From Roseomonas sp. AR75 (GTDB lineage Bacteria > Pseudomonadota > Alphaproteobacteria > Acetobacterales > Acetobacteraceae), in the NCBI RefSeq assembly GCF_005222815.1, contig NZ_STGB01000005.1:930001-994000 (forward strand): a stretch of 64,000 nt of DNA, given 5' to 3'. A model generated the notes under the pieces. The model saw only the letters and a program-made list of their open reading frames with translations, was not told where the DNA came from and made no database searches. Below are positions 9,325 to 17,255 of this stretch, one piece after another. A program made the translations under genes and the position numbers. The stretch's first letter is position 1. Every line of letters begins with the position of its first letter.

Positions 9325-10308
9325 CTACTCCGCCCGGATGTTGTTCCGCCGGATCACCGGCTCCAGTTGCGTGCGAGTCGTCGCGATCAGCTCGGCCAGG
9401 CGCTGCGGCCCGCCGCCACCGGGCACGGCGCCCTGCGCCGCCAGTCGTCCGCCGACCTCGGGGTCGCGCATCATCAGATCCACCTGCTCGGACACGCGGG
9501 CGATGATCGGCGCGGGGGTGCCGGCCGGCGCGACGAGGCAGAACCAGGCCCCGAACACCAGGTTCGGCCCGCCGGCTTCGGCGATGGTCGGCACGCTCGG
9601 CAATTGCGGCAGGCGCTCCGCGGTCAGCGTTGCCAGCGGGCGCACGCGCTCGCCGCGGATCTGGCCGAGGATGTTCGGCACGTTGTCGAAGATGCAGTCG
9701 ATCTGCCCGCCCACCAGGTCGTTCACCGCCGGCCCGGCGCCGCGATAGGGCACATGGGTGATGCGCGTGCCCGCGGCCTCGTTGAACAGTTCCAGCGCCA
9801 GGTGCAGCGAGGAGCCGTTGCCGGCGGAGCCGGCCGTGATCCTGCCGGGGTCGGCCTTCGCCGCGGCAGTGAGCTCGGCGAGCGTCTTCCAGGGCTTGTT
9901 TGCGCCGACGCAGATGACCTTCGGCGTGGTCGCCAGCACGGCGACAGGCGCGAAGGCGGTCCGCGGGTTGAAGGGCAGCGAGGCGAAGAGGAACTCGTTG
10001 GCCGCCATCGGGCCGATCGAGCCGACGAGGAAGCTGTAGCCGTCGGGCGCGGATTTCGCGACGACGTCGGCGCCGATATTGCCGCCCGAGCCCGGCCGGT
10101 TCTCCACCACCACGGGCTGGCCCCAGGCGGCCTGCATGCGCGCGGCGAGGGGGCGGGCCATGACATCCGCCAGTCCGCCCGGTGGGAAGGGCGCGACGAT
10201 GCGCACGGGGCGCGTCGGCCAATCCGACTGCGCGCGCGCGGCCGGCGCGGCGAGCAGCGCCGGCAGCGCGGGCAGCGCCAACGTGGCGCGGCGGGTGATG
10301 CGGGTCAT
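9325..10308 (-). CDS. Bug/TctC-family tripartite tricarboxylate receptor
   Basis: A 327-aa Bug-family extracytoplasmic receptor. It has a twin-arginine-like signal (TRRATLALPALPALLAA, cleavage after ARAQ). The family patterns WPTRPVRIVAPFPPGG, VVVENRPGSGGNIGAD and APDGYSFLVGS follow in order. No TctA/TctB membrane genes are in the window, so it either uses a distant permease or acts as a sensor, as is common for Bug proteins. It starts 30 bases after iorB stops and lies 99 bases before the Liv receptor, so it may share the iorAB-liv-hyu transcript. Bug ligands are usually carboxylic acids. Confidence 0.92.
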   Translation of the reverse strand: MTRITRRATLALPALPALLAAPAARAQSDWPTRPVRIVAPFPPGGLADVMARPLAARMQAAWGQPVVVENRPGSGGNIGADVVAKSAPDGYSFLVGSIGPMAANEFLFASLPFNPRTAFAPVAVLATTPKVICVGANKPWKTLAELTAAAKADPGRITAGSAGNGSSLHLALELFNEAAGTRITHVPYRGAGPAVNDLVGGQIDCIFDNVPNILGQIRGERVRPLATLTAERLPQLPSVPTIAEAGGPNLVFGAWFCLVAPAGTPAPIIARVSEQVDLMMRDPEVGGRLAAQGAVPGGGGPQRLAELIATTRTQLEPVIRRNNIRAE

Positions 10309-10338
10309 TTGGCTGGTCCTCCCGGTTGGTCTTCTCTG

Positions 10339-11877
10339 CTACTCGGCCGCGAGCCGTTGCGGCGATGATGCGATGCGGGCGGCGATTGCGGCCAGCGTTC
10401 GGTCCAGCGCGTCCCCCTCCGGATCCTTCTGCGCCGCGAGCCGCGCCTGCAGCAACGCATCGGCCGCGAGATCGGGCGGCAGCCTGCCATCCAGCGCCGG
10501 CAGCAGCACGGCATCCATGATGCGGCGCCAGGCTTGGCGGGTGCGCGCATCGGTGGCGGCATAGCCCTTCACAAGCCGCGCGCTCTCCGCGACCTCGCGC
10601 GCCAGCGGCGCGCCGAGCCTCAGCGCGCGCTCCACCAGCGCGAGCCACTCCGCGATCCAGGCCTGTTCCTCGGCGTGCTTCAGCGTGCGCGGCCGCCACC
10701 CGCGCAGCGCCGCCAGCAGGCGCAGCCGCAGGAAGCCGAGCGGTCGCGTGGGCGAGACGTTCAGCGCGATGCTCTTCTCCATCCAGCCGCGTCGTTCCAC
10801 GAAGCGCAGCGCGCGGCGGGCAAGCGAAGGCGGCAGCAGCGAAAGCACTTCGGCAGGGCCGGGCTTCATGAACTCGACGACGTGGACGATGTCGCCGGGC
10901 CGCGCCTTCGCCTCCGCGGCGAGCCGCGGGCGGCGCGCATCGCGGAGCTTGAGCTGTGCCACGCGGATCACATCCTCCGACGACAGGCGCAGCGCGAGGT
11001 GCCGCGCCAGCGCGGCGACCAGCGCCCCGTCGGCGCCGGGCAACGCGGCGAAGCGCCGGAGCGTGGCGAGATAGTGGCCGGCGAGCGCCGCGTCCTGGAA
11101 ATCGGTGAGCCGCTTCACGCCCTCCGCCGCGAGCGCTCGAGCCTCCTCAGGCAGGTCGTCGGGGCCGGTTCCGGCGCGCGGGGCGGGCGGCTGCGCGGGC
11201 TCCGGCGCGCCGGCCAGCCCGGCCTCGAAGCCGCGCAGGTTGCTGTCGGCCGCCTTGCCGGCGCGGATCGCGGCGCGAAAGGCGTCGGGCGGGATCGGCA
11301 CGGCGTTGCTGGCGGCGAGCGCGCCGAGCATCAGCGCGTTCAGCGCCGCGCCGGTCTGGCGGGCGAGCGCCTCGTAGTCGGCGATGAGCGCCTCGCGCGC
11401 GGTCTCCCGCACGGCCTGCGCCAGGCGCGATTCGTCGAGGCGCCCGTCGCCGCCCTCGGATTTCTCCGTCACGGTGTAGGCGCGGCGATGCGCGACGATC
11501 GCGAGCGTGCGGTCGCGCGTGAGGAAGCCGGCCTCGGCGCGCCGCGCGGCTTCCAGCAATTCTGTGCCGAGGAACACGTCCACGCGGCCCGGCGCGGCGT
11601 TCAGGCCGAGCACGGGCACGGGATCGCCGGGCGCGGCTGGCATCACCTCGACATAGTAGGTGGTCGCCCCGGTGCGCTGCGCAACGCCGGGGATGGAGGT
11701 GCGGGTGGCGTGCAGCCCGGCCTCGATCGCCGCACGGGTGATCCAGTCCACCAGCACGCCGCCGCCCTCGCCGCCGAGGGCCGCGATCAGGATGCGCGTG
11801 GGCTGCCGCATCGTCGTGCGCGGCTGATTCAGACCTTCGGGCCTCTCGGCGCTGCGGTCATCAGACGCGGCGCTCAT
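10339..11877 (-). CDS. iorB: Indolepyruvate oxidoreductase subunit beta, long form (IorB)
   Basis: Gamma-type 2-oxoacid oxidoreductase subunit, 512 aa. The N-terminal catalytic region begins RILIAALGGEGGGVL and contains IPGVAQRTGATTYYVE, as in IorB. It is followed by a C-terminal extension of roughly 300 residues, as in proteobacterial long forms; archaeal IorB is only about 200 aa. With IorA it oxidises indolepyruvate and related aryl-pyruvates to acyl-CoA. I choose the ATG at 11875-11877 because it overlaps the iorA stop as ATGA. The alternative ATG at 11809-11811 would remove 22 residues, including 14 encoded by a repeat shared with livG, and would leave a 62-base gap. Confidence 0.9.
   Translation of the reverse strand: MSAASDDRSAERPEGLNQPRTTMRQPTRILIAALGGEGGGVLVDWITRAAIEAGLHATRTSIPGVAQRTGATTYYVEVMPAAPGDPVPVLGLNAAPGRVDVFLGTELLEAARRAEAGFLTRDRTLAIVAHRRAYTVTEKSEGGDGRLDESRLAQAVRETAREALIADYEALARQTGAALNALMLGALAASNAVPIPPDAFRAAIRAGKAADSNLRGFEAGLAGAPEPAQPPAPRAGTGPDDLPEEARALAAEGVKRLTDFQDAALAGHYLATLRRFAALPGADGALVAALARHLALRLSSEDVIRVAQLKLRDARRPRLAAEAKARPGDIVHVVEFMKPGPAEVLSLLPPSLARRALRFVERRGWMEKSIALNVSPTRPLGFLRLRLLAALRGWRPRTLKHAEEQAWIAEWLALVERALRLGAPLAREVAESARLVKGYAATDARTRQAWRRIMDAVLLPALDGRLPPDLAADALLQARLAAQKDPEGDALDRTLAAIAARIASSPQRLAAE
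11826..11868 (-). repeat. 43-bp in-frame coding repeat, copy 2 (IorB N-terminus or iorA-iorB junction)
   Basis: 39/43 identical to 5396-5438, with four substitutions (three amino-acid-neutral or conservative positions among 14 codons; 12 of 14 encoded residues are the same). If iorB starts at the ATGA overlap, it encodes IorB residues 4-17 (ASDDRSAERPEGLN) in the same frame as in LivG. If iorB starts at 11811, it is intercistronic. The internal hairpin is weaker here (GCC/GGC). Confidence 0.8.
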
Positions 11878-14039
11878 TCCGCCGGCACCGGCACGGCAGC
11901 GGGAGGACGCAGCGGCGGTGCCTCGGTGATCGGCGTGCCGCCCAGCAGCCGCAGGAGCCAGTTGCCGACACGCAGCCGCCAGATGTCGAGCCAGCCGGGG
12001 TTGCGGATCACGTCCAGCCGGTAGAACGAAGGACAAAGCTGCGCCGCATGCGCAACCTCCCCGCACAGGCCGCAGCCGACGCAGTCGTTGTTCACATGCG
12101 CAACCGGGTCGTCCTTCAGCAGGTCGCCCGAAGGCTTCAGCGTGAGCGAAGGGCAGCCGTTCAGCCGGATGCAGGCGTGGTCGCCGGTGCAGACCTCGGG
12201 GTCCACGCCGAAGCGGGATTGCACCACGCGCGTGCCGGCGGCGATGGCCTTCGCCTGGGCGGGTCGCAGCCGCTTCTGGCGCGCCAGCATGCATTCGCCG
12301 CGCGCGACGATGACCTTCAGCCCCTTCACCGGATCGGACAGCGCATCCTTCAGCGTGCGCAGCACGCCGCGCACGTCATAGGTGTGGACGGTGCGCACCC
12401 AGGTCGCGCCCACGCCTTTGATGGCGCGCTCCACCGGCACGGCCTTGCCGCGGCCCTCCCCCGACGCCTCGCGAGACGAGGGGATATCCTGCAGCCCGGT
12501 GGCGCTGGAATAGCCGTTGTCCATCACCACCAGCACCGCGTCGTCGCGGTTGAACACCGCGCCGGCCACGCCGGTATTCAGCCCGTTGTGCCAGAATCCG
12601 CCATCGCCCATCACGGCGATGGGCCGGCGCTGGTTGGTGCCGGCGACGGCGGCGGCGGACGCCAGTGACATGCCGTAGCCCAGGATGGTGTTGCCCTGGT
12701 GGAAGGGCGCGAAGGTCGCGAAGGCATGGCAGCCGATATCGGCCGCGACATGCACCGGCCCCGTCTCCTGCCGCAGCAGCTTCATCGCGCTGAACACCGG
12801 GCGTTCCGGACACCCGGTGCAGAAGGTGGGCGCGCGCGGCGGCAGCGACGCTCCGATGGCCGCCTTCGCCGCGCCCGCTGCGGCGGGGGCGAGGGACGAG
12901 ATGGCGACGAAGCGCTGGCCGTAGCGGTCGAGGAACTGCGCCAGCCCCGCCGCGATCACCGGCGGCGCATACTCCCCCGCCAACGGCAGGAAATCCTTGC
13001 CGTGCAGGGGCGTGTTGAGGTCGGCCTTGCGCAGGATCTGGGCGATGGCCTGCTCGATGTAGTCCGGCGCGCCTTCCTCCAGCACCAGCACGCCGCGCTT
13101 GCCCGCGCAGAAGCCGGCGATCTGCTCCGGCACCAGCGGGTGCGTGACGTTGAGGACCAGCGTCGGGATGCACAGGCGGCCGAAGGCGTCGGAGAGGCCC
13201 ATCGCCGCCAGCTCCGCGTTCAGCGCGTTGAACAGCCCGCCCTGCACGATGATCCCGAGCTCGCCTTCCGTCGGCCCCAGCGTCTCGTTCAGCCCGTGCT
13301 CCAGGATGTAGCGCCGCGCCGCCGGCAGACGGCGCGAAACCTTGTCGGCCTCCTGCGGGAAGGTGACGGGCGGATGTGCGAGCCGCCCATAGTCGAAGCG
13401 CGCCGGCACCGCCGGGTTGCGGAAGCTGACCGGCGCGCGGCGGTTGTCCTTCGCCACGAAGCTGCCGAAGACATGGCAGGCGCGGATGCGCAGTTCCAGC
13501 ATCGCCGGCGTGTTGGAGGCCTCGGACAGCGCGAAGCCCTGCTCCACCATGCGCACGATGGTCGGCAGGTCCGGCCGCGGATCGAGCAGGATCAGCGAGG
13601 ATTTCAGCGCGAAGGCGTGGCTGCGTTCCTGCGCGACGGAGGCGCCCTCGCCGTAATCCTCGCCGACCACGATCAGCGCCCCGCCGATGACGCCGGGCGA
13701 GGACAGGTTGCTCAGCGCGTCCGCCGCGACATTGGTGCCGACGATGGCCTTCCAGGTGACCGCGCCGCGCATCGGATAGACGACGGAAGCGCCGAGCATC
13801 GCCGCCGCTGCGGCCTCCCCCGTGCAGGTCTGCAGGTGCACGCCGAGCTCCTGCAGCAGGTCCTCGGATTGCAGCAGCACGTCCATCAGGTGCGACACGG
13901 GCGCGCCCTGATAGCCACCAACGTACGAAACGCCGGATTGCAGCAGCGCCTTGGTGACGGCGAGGATGCCCTCGCCGCGGAACGTCTCGCCTTCGCCGAG
14001 GCGCAGCGAGGCGATCTCTTCCCGGAACGAGACCTCCAT
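11874..14039 (-). CDS. iorA: Indolepyruvate ferredoxin oxidoreductase subunit alpha (IorA)
   Basis: A 721-aa fused alpha/beta/ferredoxin-type subunit of the 2-oxoacid:acceptor oxidoreductase family. The pyrimidine-binding domain is N-terminal (GYQGAPVSHLMDVL at 42-55). CTGCPERP (407-414) opens the TPP region, with GDGGFWHNGLN at 478-488 and MDNGYSSATG from 506 binding TPP and magnesium. Two Fe-S cluster motifs close the protein, with cysteines near 617, 623, 629 and 653, 656, 659, 669. A strong GGGAGG ribosome-binding site precedes the ATG. The gene is divergent from a MarR gene, which probably regulates it. It catalyses CoA-dependent oxidation of aryl-pyruvates from aromatic amino acids. Confidence 0.95.
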   Translation of the reverse strand: MEVSFREEIASLRLGEGETFRGEGILAVTKALLQSGVSYVGGYQGAPVSHLMDVLLQSEDLLQELGVHLQTCTGEAAAAAMLGASVVYPMRGAVTWKAIVGTNVAADALSNLSSPGVIGGALIVVGEDYGEGASVAQERSHAFALKSSLILLDPRPDLPTIVRMVEQGFALSEASNTPAMLELRIRACHVFGSFVAKDNRRAPVSFRNPAVPARFDYGRLAHPPVTFPQEADKVSRRLPAARRYILEHGLNETLGPTEGELGIIVQGGLFNALNAELAAMGLSDAFGRLCIPTLVLNVTHPLVPEQIAGFCAGKRGVLVLEEGAPDYIEQAIAQILRKADLNTPLHGKDFLPLAGEYAPPVIAAGLAQFLDRYGQRFVAISSLAPAAAGAAKAAIGASLPPRAPTFCTGCPERPVFSAMKLLRQETGPVHVAADIGCHAFATFAPFHQGNTILGYGMSLASAAAVAGTNQRRPIAVMGDGGFWHNGLNTGVAGAVFNRDDAVLVVMDNGYSSATGLQDIPSSREASGEGRGKAVPVERAIKGVGATWVRTVHTYDVRGVLRTLKDALSDPVKGLKVIVARGECMLARQKRLRPAQAKAIAAGTRVVQSRFGVDPEVCTGDHACIRLNGCPSLTLKPSGDLLKDDPVAHVNNDCVGCGLCGEVAHAAQLCPSFYRLDVIRNPGWLDIWRLRVGNWLLRLLGGTPITEAPPLRPPAAVPVPAE

Positions 14040-14114
14040 CGGTTACCTCCCGGCCGGCATTGGACAAGCCGGCGCCGAATGCCTTACTGCGCATATCGGA
14101 CAAGGATCGGTGGG
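14040..14114. promoter_or_regulatory. iorA/marR divergent control region
   Basis: This 75-base divergent intergenic region must hold both promoters and the likely MarR operator. It contains an inverted pair GGCATT (14056-14061) and AATGCC (14078-14083), and a direct repeat GGACAAG at 14062-14068 and 14098-14104. The AAGGAT before the marR GTG and the GGGAGG before the iorA ATG are clear ribosome-binding sites. Which element is the operator is not established. Confidence 0.45.
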
Positions 14115-14576
14115 GTGTCAAACGGTCTTGCGGAGGGAGAGGAGCCGCGGCGGGAGGAAGTCGCGCTTGGGCCCCTGCCCGACTATCTCGGCTACCTGCT
14201 GCGCCGCGCCCAGGCCCGCGTCTTCGCCGATTTCGCGGAGGCGCTGGACGGTGCGATCAGCCCGGGCGAGTTCGGGCTGCTCACCCTCGTCGTCGAGAAC
14301 CCCGGCATCACCCAGGTGCGGCTTGCCGCGGCGCTGGGGCTCGACAAATCCACCCTCAGCCCGGTGCTCGCGCGGCTGACGGAGCGCGGGCTGCTGCGGC
14401 GCGAGCGGCTGGCCAGCGACGGACGGCTGCAGGCGCTCCGCCTCGCGCCCGGCGCGGAACAGGCCTATGCGGCGATGCGTGCCCGCGTGGAGGCGCATGA
14501 GGCGCGCATCGGCGCGCGCTTCACCGCCGCGGAACGCGCGGAATTGATGCGCCTGCTGCGCCGCGTCGCCGGCTGA
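14115..14576 (+). CDS. MarR-family transcriptional regulator
   Basis: A 153-aa winged-helix regulator. The DNA-binding part runs from about residue 45 to 110, with SPGEFGLLTLVVENPGITQ, then AAALGLDKSTLSPVLARLTE as recognition helix, and the wing RRERLASDGRLQALRL. I chose the GTG at 14115 because AAGGAT lies eight bases upstream; an in-frame ATG at 14079 would add 12 residues and cross the putative operator. Divergence from iorA suggests control of iorAB and perhaps of the whole downstream run. MarR proteins commonly sense aromatic carboxylates, fitting an aryl-pyruvate pathway. Confidence 0.88.
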   Translation: MSNGLAEGEEPRREEVALGPLPDYLGYLLRRAQARVFADFAEALDGAISPGEFGLLTLVVENPGITQVRLAAALGLDKSTLSPVLARLTERGLLRRERLASDGRLQALRLAPGAEQAYAAMRARVEAHEARIGARFTAAERAELMRLLRRVAG

Positions 14577-14676
14577 CGGCGTCGCACCACAGCCGCAGCG
14601 GAGCGCTCCCCGCGTTGACGATGCAGCGCGGCCCGCCTAACCCCGCAGTGGACGCCAGAACCGGGAGACAAAGACG

Positions 14677-14877
14677 ATGCGCTCGCATGAGGGCCAGTTC
14701 TCCGACAATCGCCCGATCCGCCGCACGCCGCAGGAGAAGCGCAAGCTGCTGGCGGAGTTGAAGGAGACGCTGGCGAACCTCAAGCCGAGCGCCGCGCCCT
14801 CCATGCGGACCACGCTGATGGCGCGCATCAAGGAACTGGAAGCCGACCTCGCCAGCGCGCCGCCGCCGCGGCGCTGA
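14677..14877 (+). CDS. Small hypothetical protein, helical and charged
   Basis: A 66-aa protein that I do not recognise. A GGGAGA ribosome-binding site sits ten bases before the ATG, and codon choice resembles the neighbours. The sequence is hydrophilic: residues 18-35 (EKRKLLAELKETLANLK-like) and 44-58 (RTTLMARIKELEADL) could form two amphipathic or coiled-coil helices separated by a proline/serine turn. There are no cysteines, signal peptide or membrane segment. It stands alone, 100 bases after marR and 52 bases before a DMT transporter. A small DNA- or protein-binding factor is possible. Confidence 0.65.
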   Translation: MRSHEGQFSDNRPIRRTPQEKRKLLAELKETLANLKPSAAPSMRTTLMARIKELEADLASAPPPRR

Positions 14878-14929
14878 ATACCGGCCAGGGGAGGATTACG
14901 GCGCGGCCGCGAAGCGGCCACACTGCGGA

Positions 14930-15808
14930 ATGATCCCGCCAACCTCGCCGACCAGCCGGGACGCCAGGCGCGCGCTGGCCGGCATGGGGCTGATGCTGGC
15001 CTGTTGCCTGGCCTTCGCCGGGATGGGCGCCTGCTTCCGCGCGGCGATGCTGGATGGCTTGCCGGTTCCGGTGCTGCCCTTCGTGCGCGGGCTGTTCACC
15101 TGCCTGGTGATGCTGCCCTTCATGCTGCGCAACGGCGTCGCCGACCTGGCCACGCGGCGCCCCGGCGCGCATCTGTTCCGCATCGGCGCGGGGCTGACCG
15201 GCTTCTTCCTGCACATGCTCGCCATTCTCTGGCTCCCGCTGGCCGACGCCGTGGCGCTGATGCATGCGCGCCCACTCTGGGCGCTGCCGCTGGCCTTCCT
15301 GATCCTGGGCGAGCGCATCGGCTGGGACCGTGCCATCGCCGCGGCCATCGGCTTCACCGGCGTGCTGATCATCGCGGGGCCGCAAGGCGAGCTTTCCGCC
15401 GGCACGCTGGCTGCCGTGGGCGGGGGCATCACCGGCGCGCTGGTGCTGATCGCGATCAAGCAGCTTTCGGCGACCGAGCCGCCTTCGCGCGTGGTGGCCT
15501 ATTACGCCATCGCCAGCATCCTGGTCTGGGGGCCGATCAGCGCCTTCGTCTGGGTCACGCCGTCCTGGACCGCCATGGCCTGGCTGCTGGGAGGGTCGGT
15601 GCTCGCCATCATCGGTGATTTCTGCGCCTCCTGGGCGGCGCGGCGGGCGCCGGTGGGGCTGCTGGCGCCGGTGGAGTATGCGCAGATCCCCGCCAGCGCC
15701 GCTCTCGGCTTCCTGATCTTCGCGGAGGAGCCGGGCTGGACGCTGCTCTGGGGCACGCTGATCATGGTCGGCGCCACGCTCTACCTCGCACGCAGCGCAG
15801 GACGATGA
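14930..15808 (+). CDS. EamA/DMT-family transporter
   Basis: A 292-aa inner-membrane protein with about ten hydrophobic helices arranged as two EamA repeats (for example residues 15-140 and 155-288). GERIGWDRAIAAAIGFTGV marks the end of the first repeat. DMT proteins of this type export metabolites or amino acids or act as permeases of unknown direction. Its stop overlaps the start of the next gene, a FAD oxidase, as ATGA, so it may handle the oxidase's substrate or product. No strong ribosome-binding site is visible at the chosen ATG, but length and N-terminal helix fit. Confidence 0.9.
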   Translation: MIPPTSPTSRDARRALAGMGLMLACCLAFAGMGACFRAAMLDGLPVPVLPFVRGLFTCLVMLPFMLRNGVADLATRRPGAHLFRIGAGLTGFFLHMLAILWLPLADAVALMHARPLWALPLAFLILGERIGWDRAIAAAIGFTGVLIIAGPQGELSAGTLAAVGGGITGALVLIAIKQLSATEPPSRVVAYYAIASILVWGPISAFVWVTPSWTAMAWLLGGSVLAIIGDFCASWAARRAPVGLLAPVEYAQIPASAALGFLIFAEEPGWTLLWGTLIMVGATLYLARSAGR

Positions 15809-17121
15809 ACGACGACGCCATCTTCGCCCCGGGCTTCGCGACCACGCCGTACTGGTGGGAGGAGGCGCCGCCGCCCGCGCCGGGGACGCCCGCGGTGCCG
15901 GACAGCGCGGAGGTCGCCATCATCGGCGGCGGCATCGCCGGACTGTCCTGCGCACTTGAACTCGGCCGTGCCGGCGTCGCCGCGCTGGTCATGGACAAGG
16001 AGGCGATCGGCTGGGGCGCATCCTCGCGCAATGGCGGCGCGCTCTCCGGCGCCGGCAGCCTGGGCCGCGCGAAATCGGATGTCTCGAAGGGGATGGATCC
16101 CCGCTTGCTGGCGGAGATGGTGGAGGAGGCCGAGGCCAGCTTCGACGCGCTGGATGCGCTGATCGCGCGCGAGGACATCGACTGCGCCTGGCGGCGCTGC
16201 GGCCGCTTCGTCGGCGCACACAGCGCGGTCGCGATGACGACGCTGGGCAAGCGCGCGGCGCTGCTGAACGCCGCCGAACAGGGCTCCGCGGAGCTGCTGC
16301 CGCGCGAGCGGCTCGCGGAGGAGCTCGGCACCACCCGCTATCATGGCGGCCTGCGCATCAGCCGGGCCGGCGCGCTGCATCCTGCACGCTACACCCAGGG
16401 CCTCGCCGCTGCCGCGCAGCGTGCGGGTGCGACGCTCGCCGGTGGCGTCGCGGTGCAGGGCATCGCGCGCGACGGCGCCGGCTTCGCGGTCGCGACCACG
16501 GCCGGCTCCGTGCGGGCGCGACATGTGATGGTGGCGACCAACGGCTACACCGGGCGTGCGACGCCCTGGCACCGCCGACGCGTGATCCCGGTGGCAAGCT
16601 ACATGATCGCGACGGAGGCACTCGGCGCGGAACGGGTGCGTGCACTGCTGCCGCATGGGCGCGTCTACGGCGACACCAAGAAGATCCTGTACTATTTCAG
16701 GCCGTCGCCGGATGGCACCCGCATCCTGTTCGGCGGGCGCGCCACCCTGTCGGACACCGATCCGCGCATCGGCGCGCGCTGGCTGCACCGCCAGTTGCTC
16801 GACCTGTTCCCGCAGCTTGCCGGCACGCGGATCACGCATGGCTGGAAGGGGAATGTCGCCTTCGCCTTCGACATGCTGCCGCATGTCGGCGTGCAGCAGG
16901 GCGTGCATTTCGCGCTGGGCTGCAACGGCAGCGGCGTGACGACGATGACGCATCTCGGCACCGTCGCGGCGCGCATGATGCTGGGCGGCGACAACCGCAT
17001 CAGCGCCTTCGCGCGCATGCCGATGCCGACCATGCCCGGCTACACCGGCACACCCTGGTTCATGCCGCTGGTCACCGGCTGGTACCGGATGAAGGACCGG
17101 CGCGAGGGCTGGCGGGTGTAA
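15805..17121 (+). CDS. FAD-dependent oxidoreductase (DAO family), amine/amino-acid type
   Basis: A 438-aa DAO-family flavoprotein. The dinucleotide-binding motif is IIGGGIAGLSCALE at about 35-48. GWGASSRNGG follows, the pattern of gamma-glutamylputrescine and related amine oxidases. GCNGSGVTTMTHLG near 372-385 closes the FAD site. It would oxidise a secondary amine or D-amino acid to an imine and transfer electrons to oxygen or quinone. It is coupled to the DMT gene by a four-base overlap and lies before an orphan receptor and two cyclic-amidohydrolase genes, which suggests a role in nitrogen-compound degradation. Confidence 0.9.
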   Translation: MNDDAIFAPGFATTPYWWEEAPPPAPGTPAVPDSAEVAIIGGGIAGLSCALELGRAGVAALVMDKEAIGWGASSRNGGALSGAGSLGRAKSDVSKGMDPRLLAEMVEEAEASFDALDALIAREDIDCAWRRCGRFVGAHSAVAMTTLGKRAALLNAAEQGSAELLPRERLAEELGTTRYHGGLRISRAGALHPARYTQGLAAAAQRAGATLAGGVAVQGIARDGAGFAVATTAGSVRARHVMVATNGYTGRATPWHRRRVIPVASYMIATEALGAERVRALLPHGRVYGDTKKILYYFRPSPDGTRILFGGRATLSDTDPRIGARWLHRQLLDLFPQLAGTRITHGWKGNVAFAFDMLPHVGVQQGVHFALGCNGSGVTTMTHLGTVAARMMLGGDNRISAFARMPMPTMPGYTGTPWFMPLVTGWYRMKDRREGWRV

Positions 17122-17255
17122 CGGAATGTGGGCCCACGCCACGAGCCGGCCCGGCCGGCTTGACCAGGCCGGCAAGATCATGGCTGAGAGGGGCTCGTTG
17201 CGCATCGCGTGCCCGCCGGCGCGCCGCGCGCCGCTTCGAACAATGGGAGAGCAAC

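Noticed and set aside
7429..10368. A plus-strand open frame of about 980 codons opposite the Liv and Bug genes
   Set aside because: Histidine-, arginine- and aspartate-rich antisense translation without a recognisable domain; the minus-strand genes account for the region.
17122..17255. Possible thiamine-pyrophosphate riboswitch before the NMT1-like receptor
   Set aside because: GGCTGAGAGGGG resembles one box, but the second conserved half (CTGGATAATGCC-like sequence and the closing helix) is missing, so no aptamer is supported.
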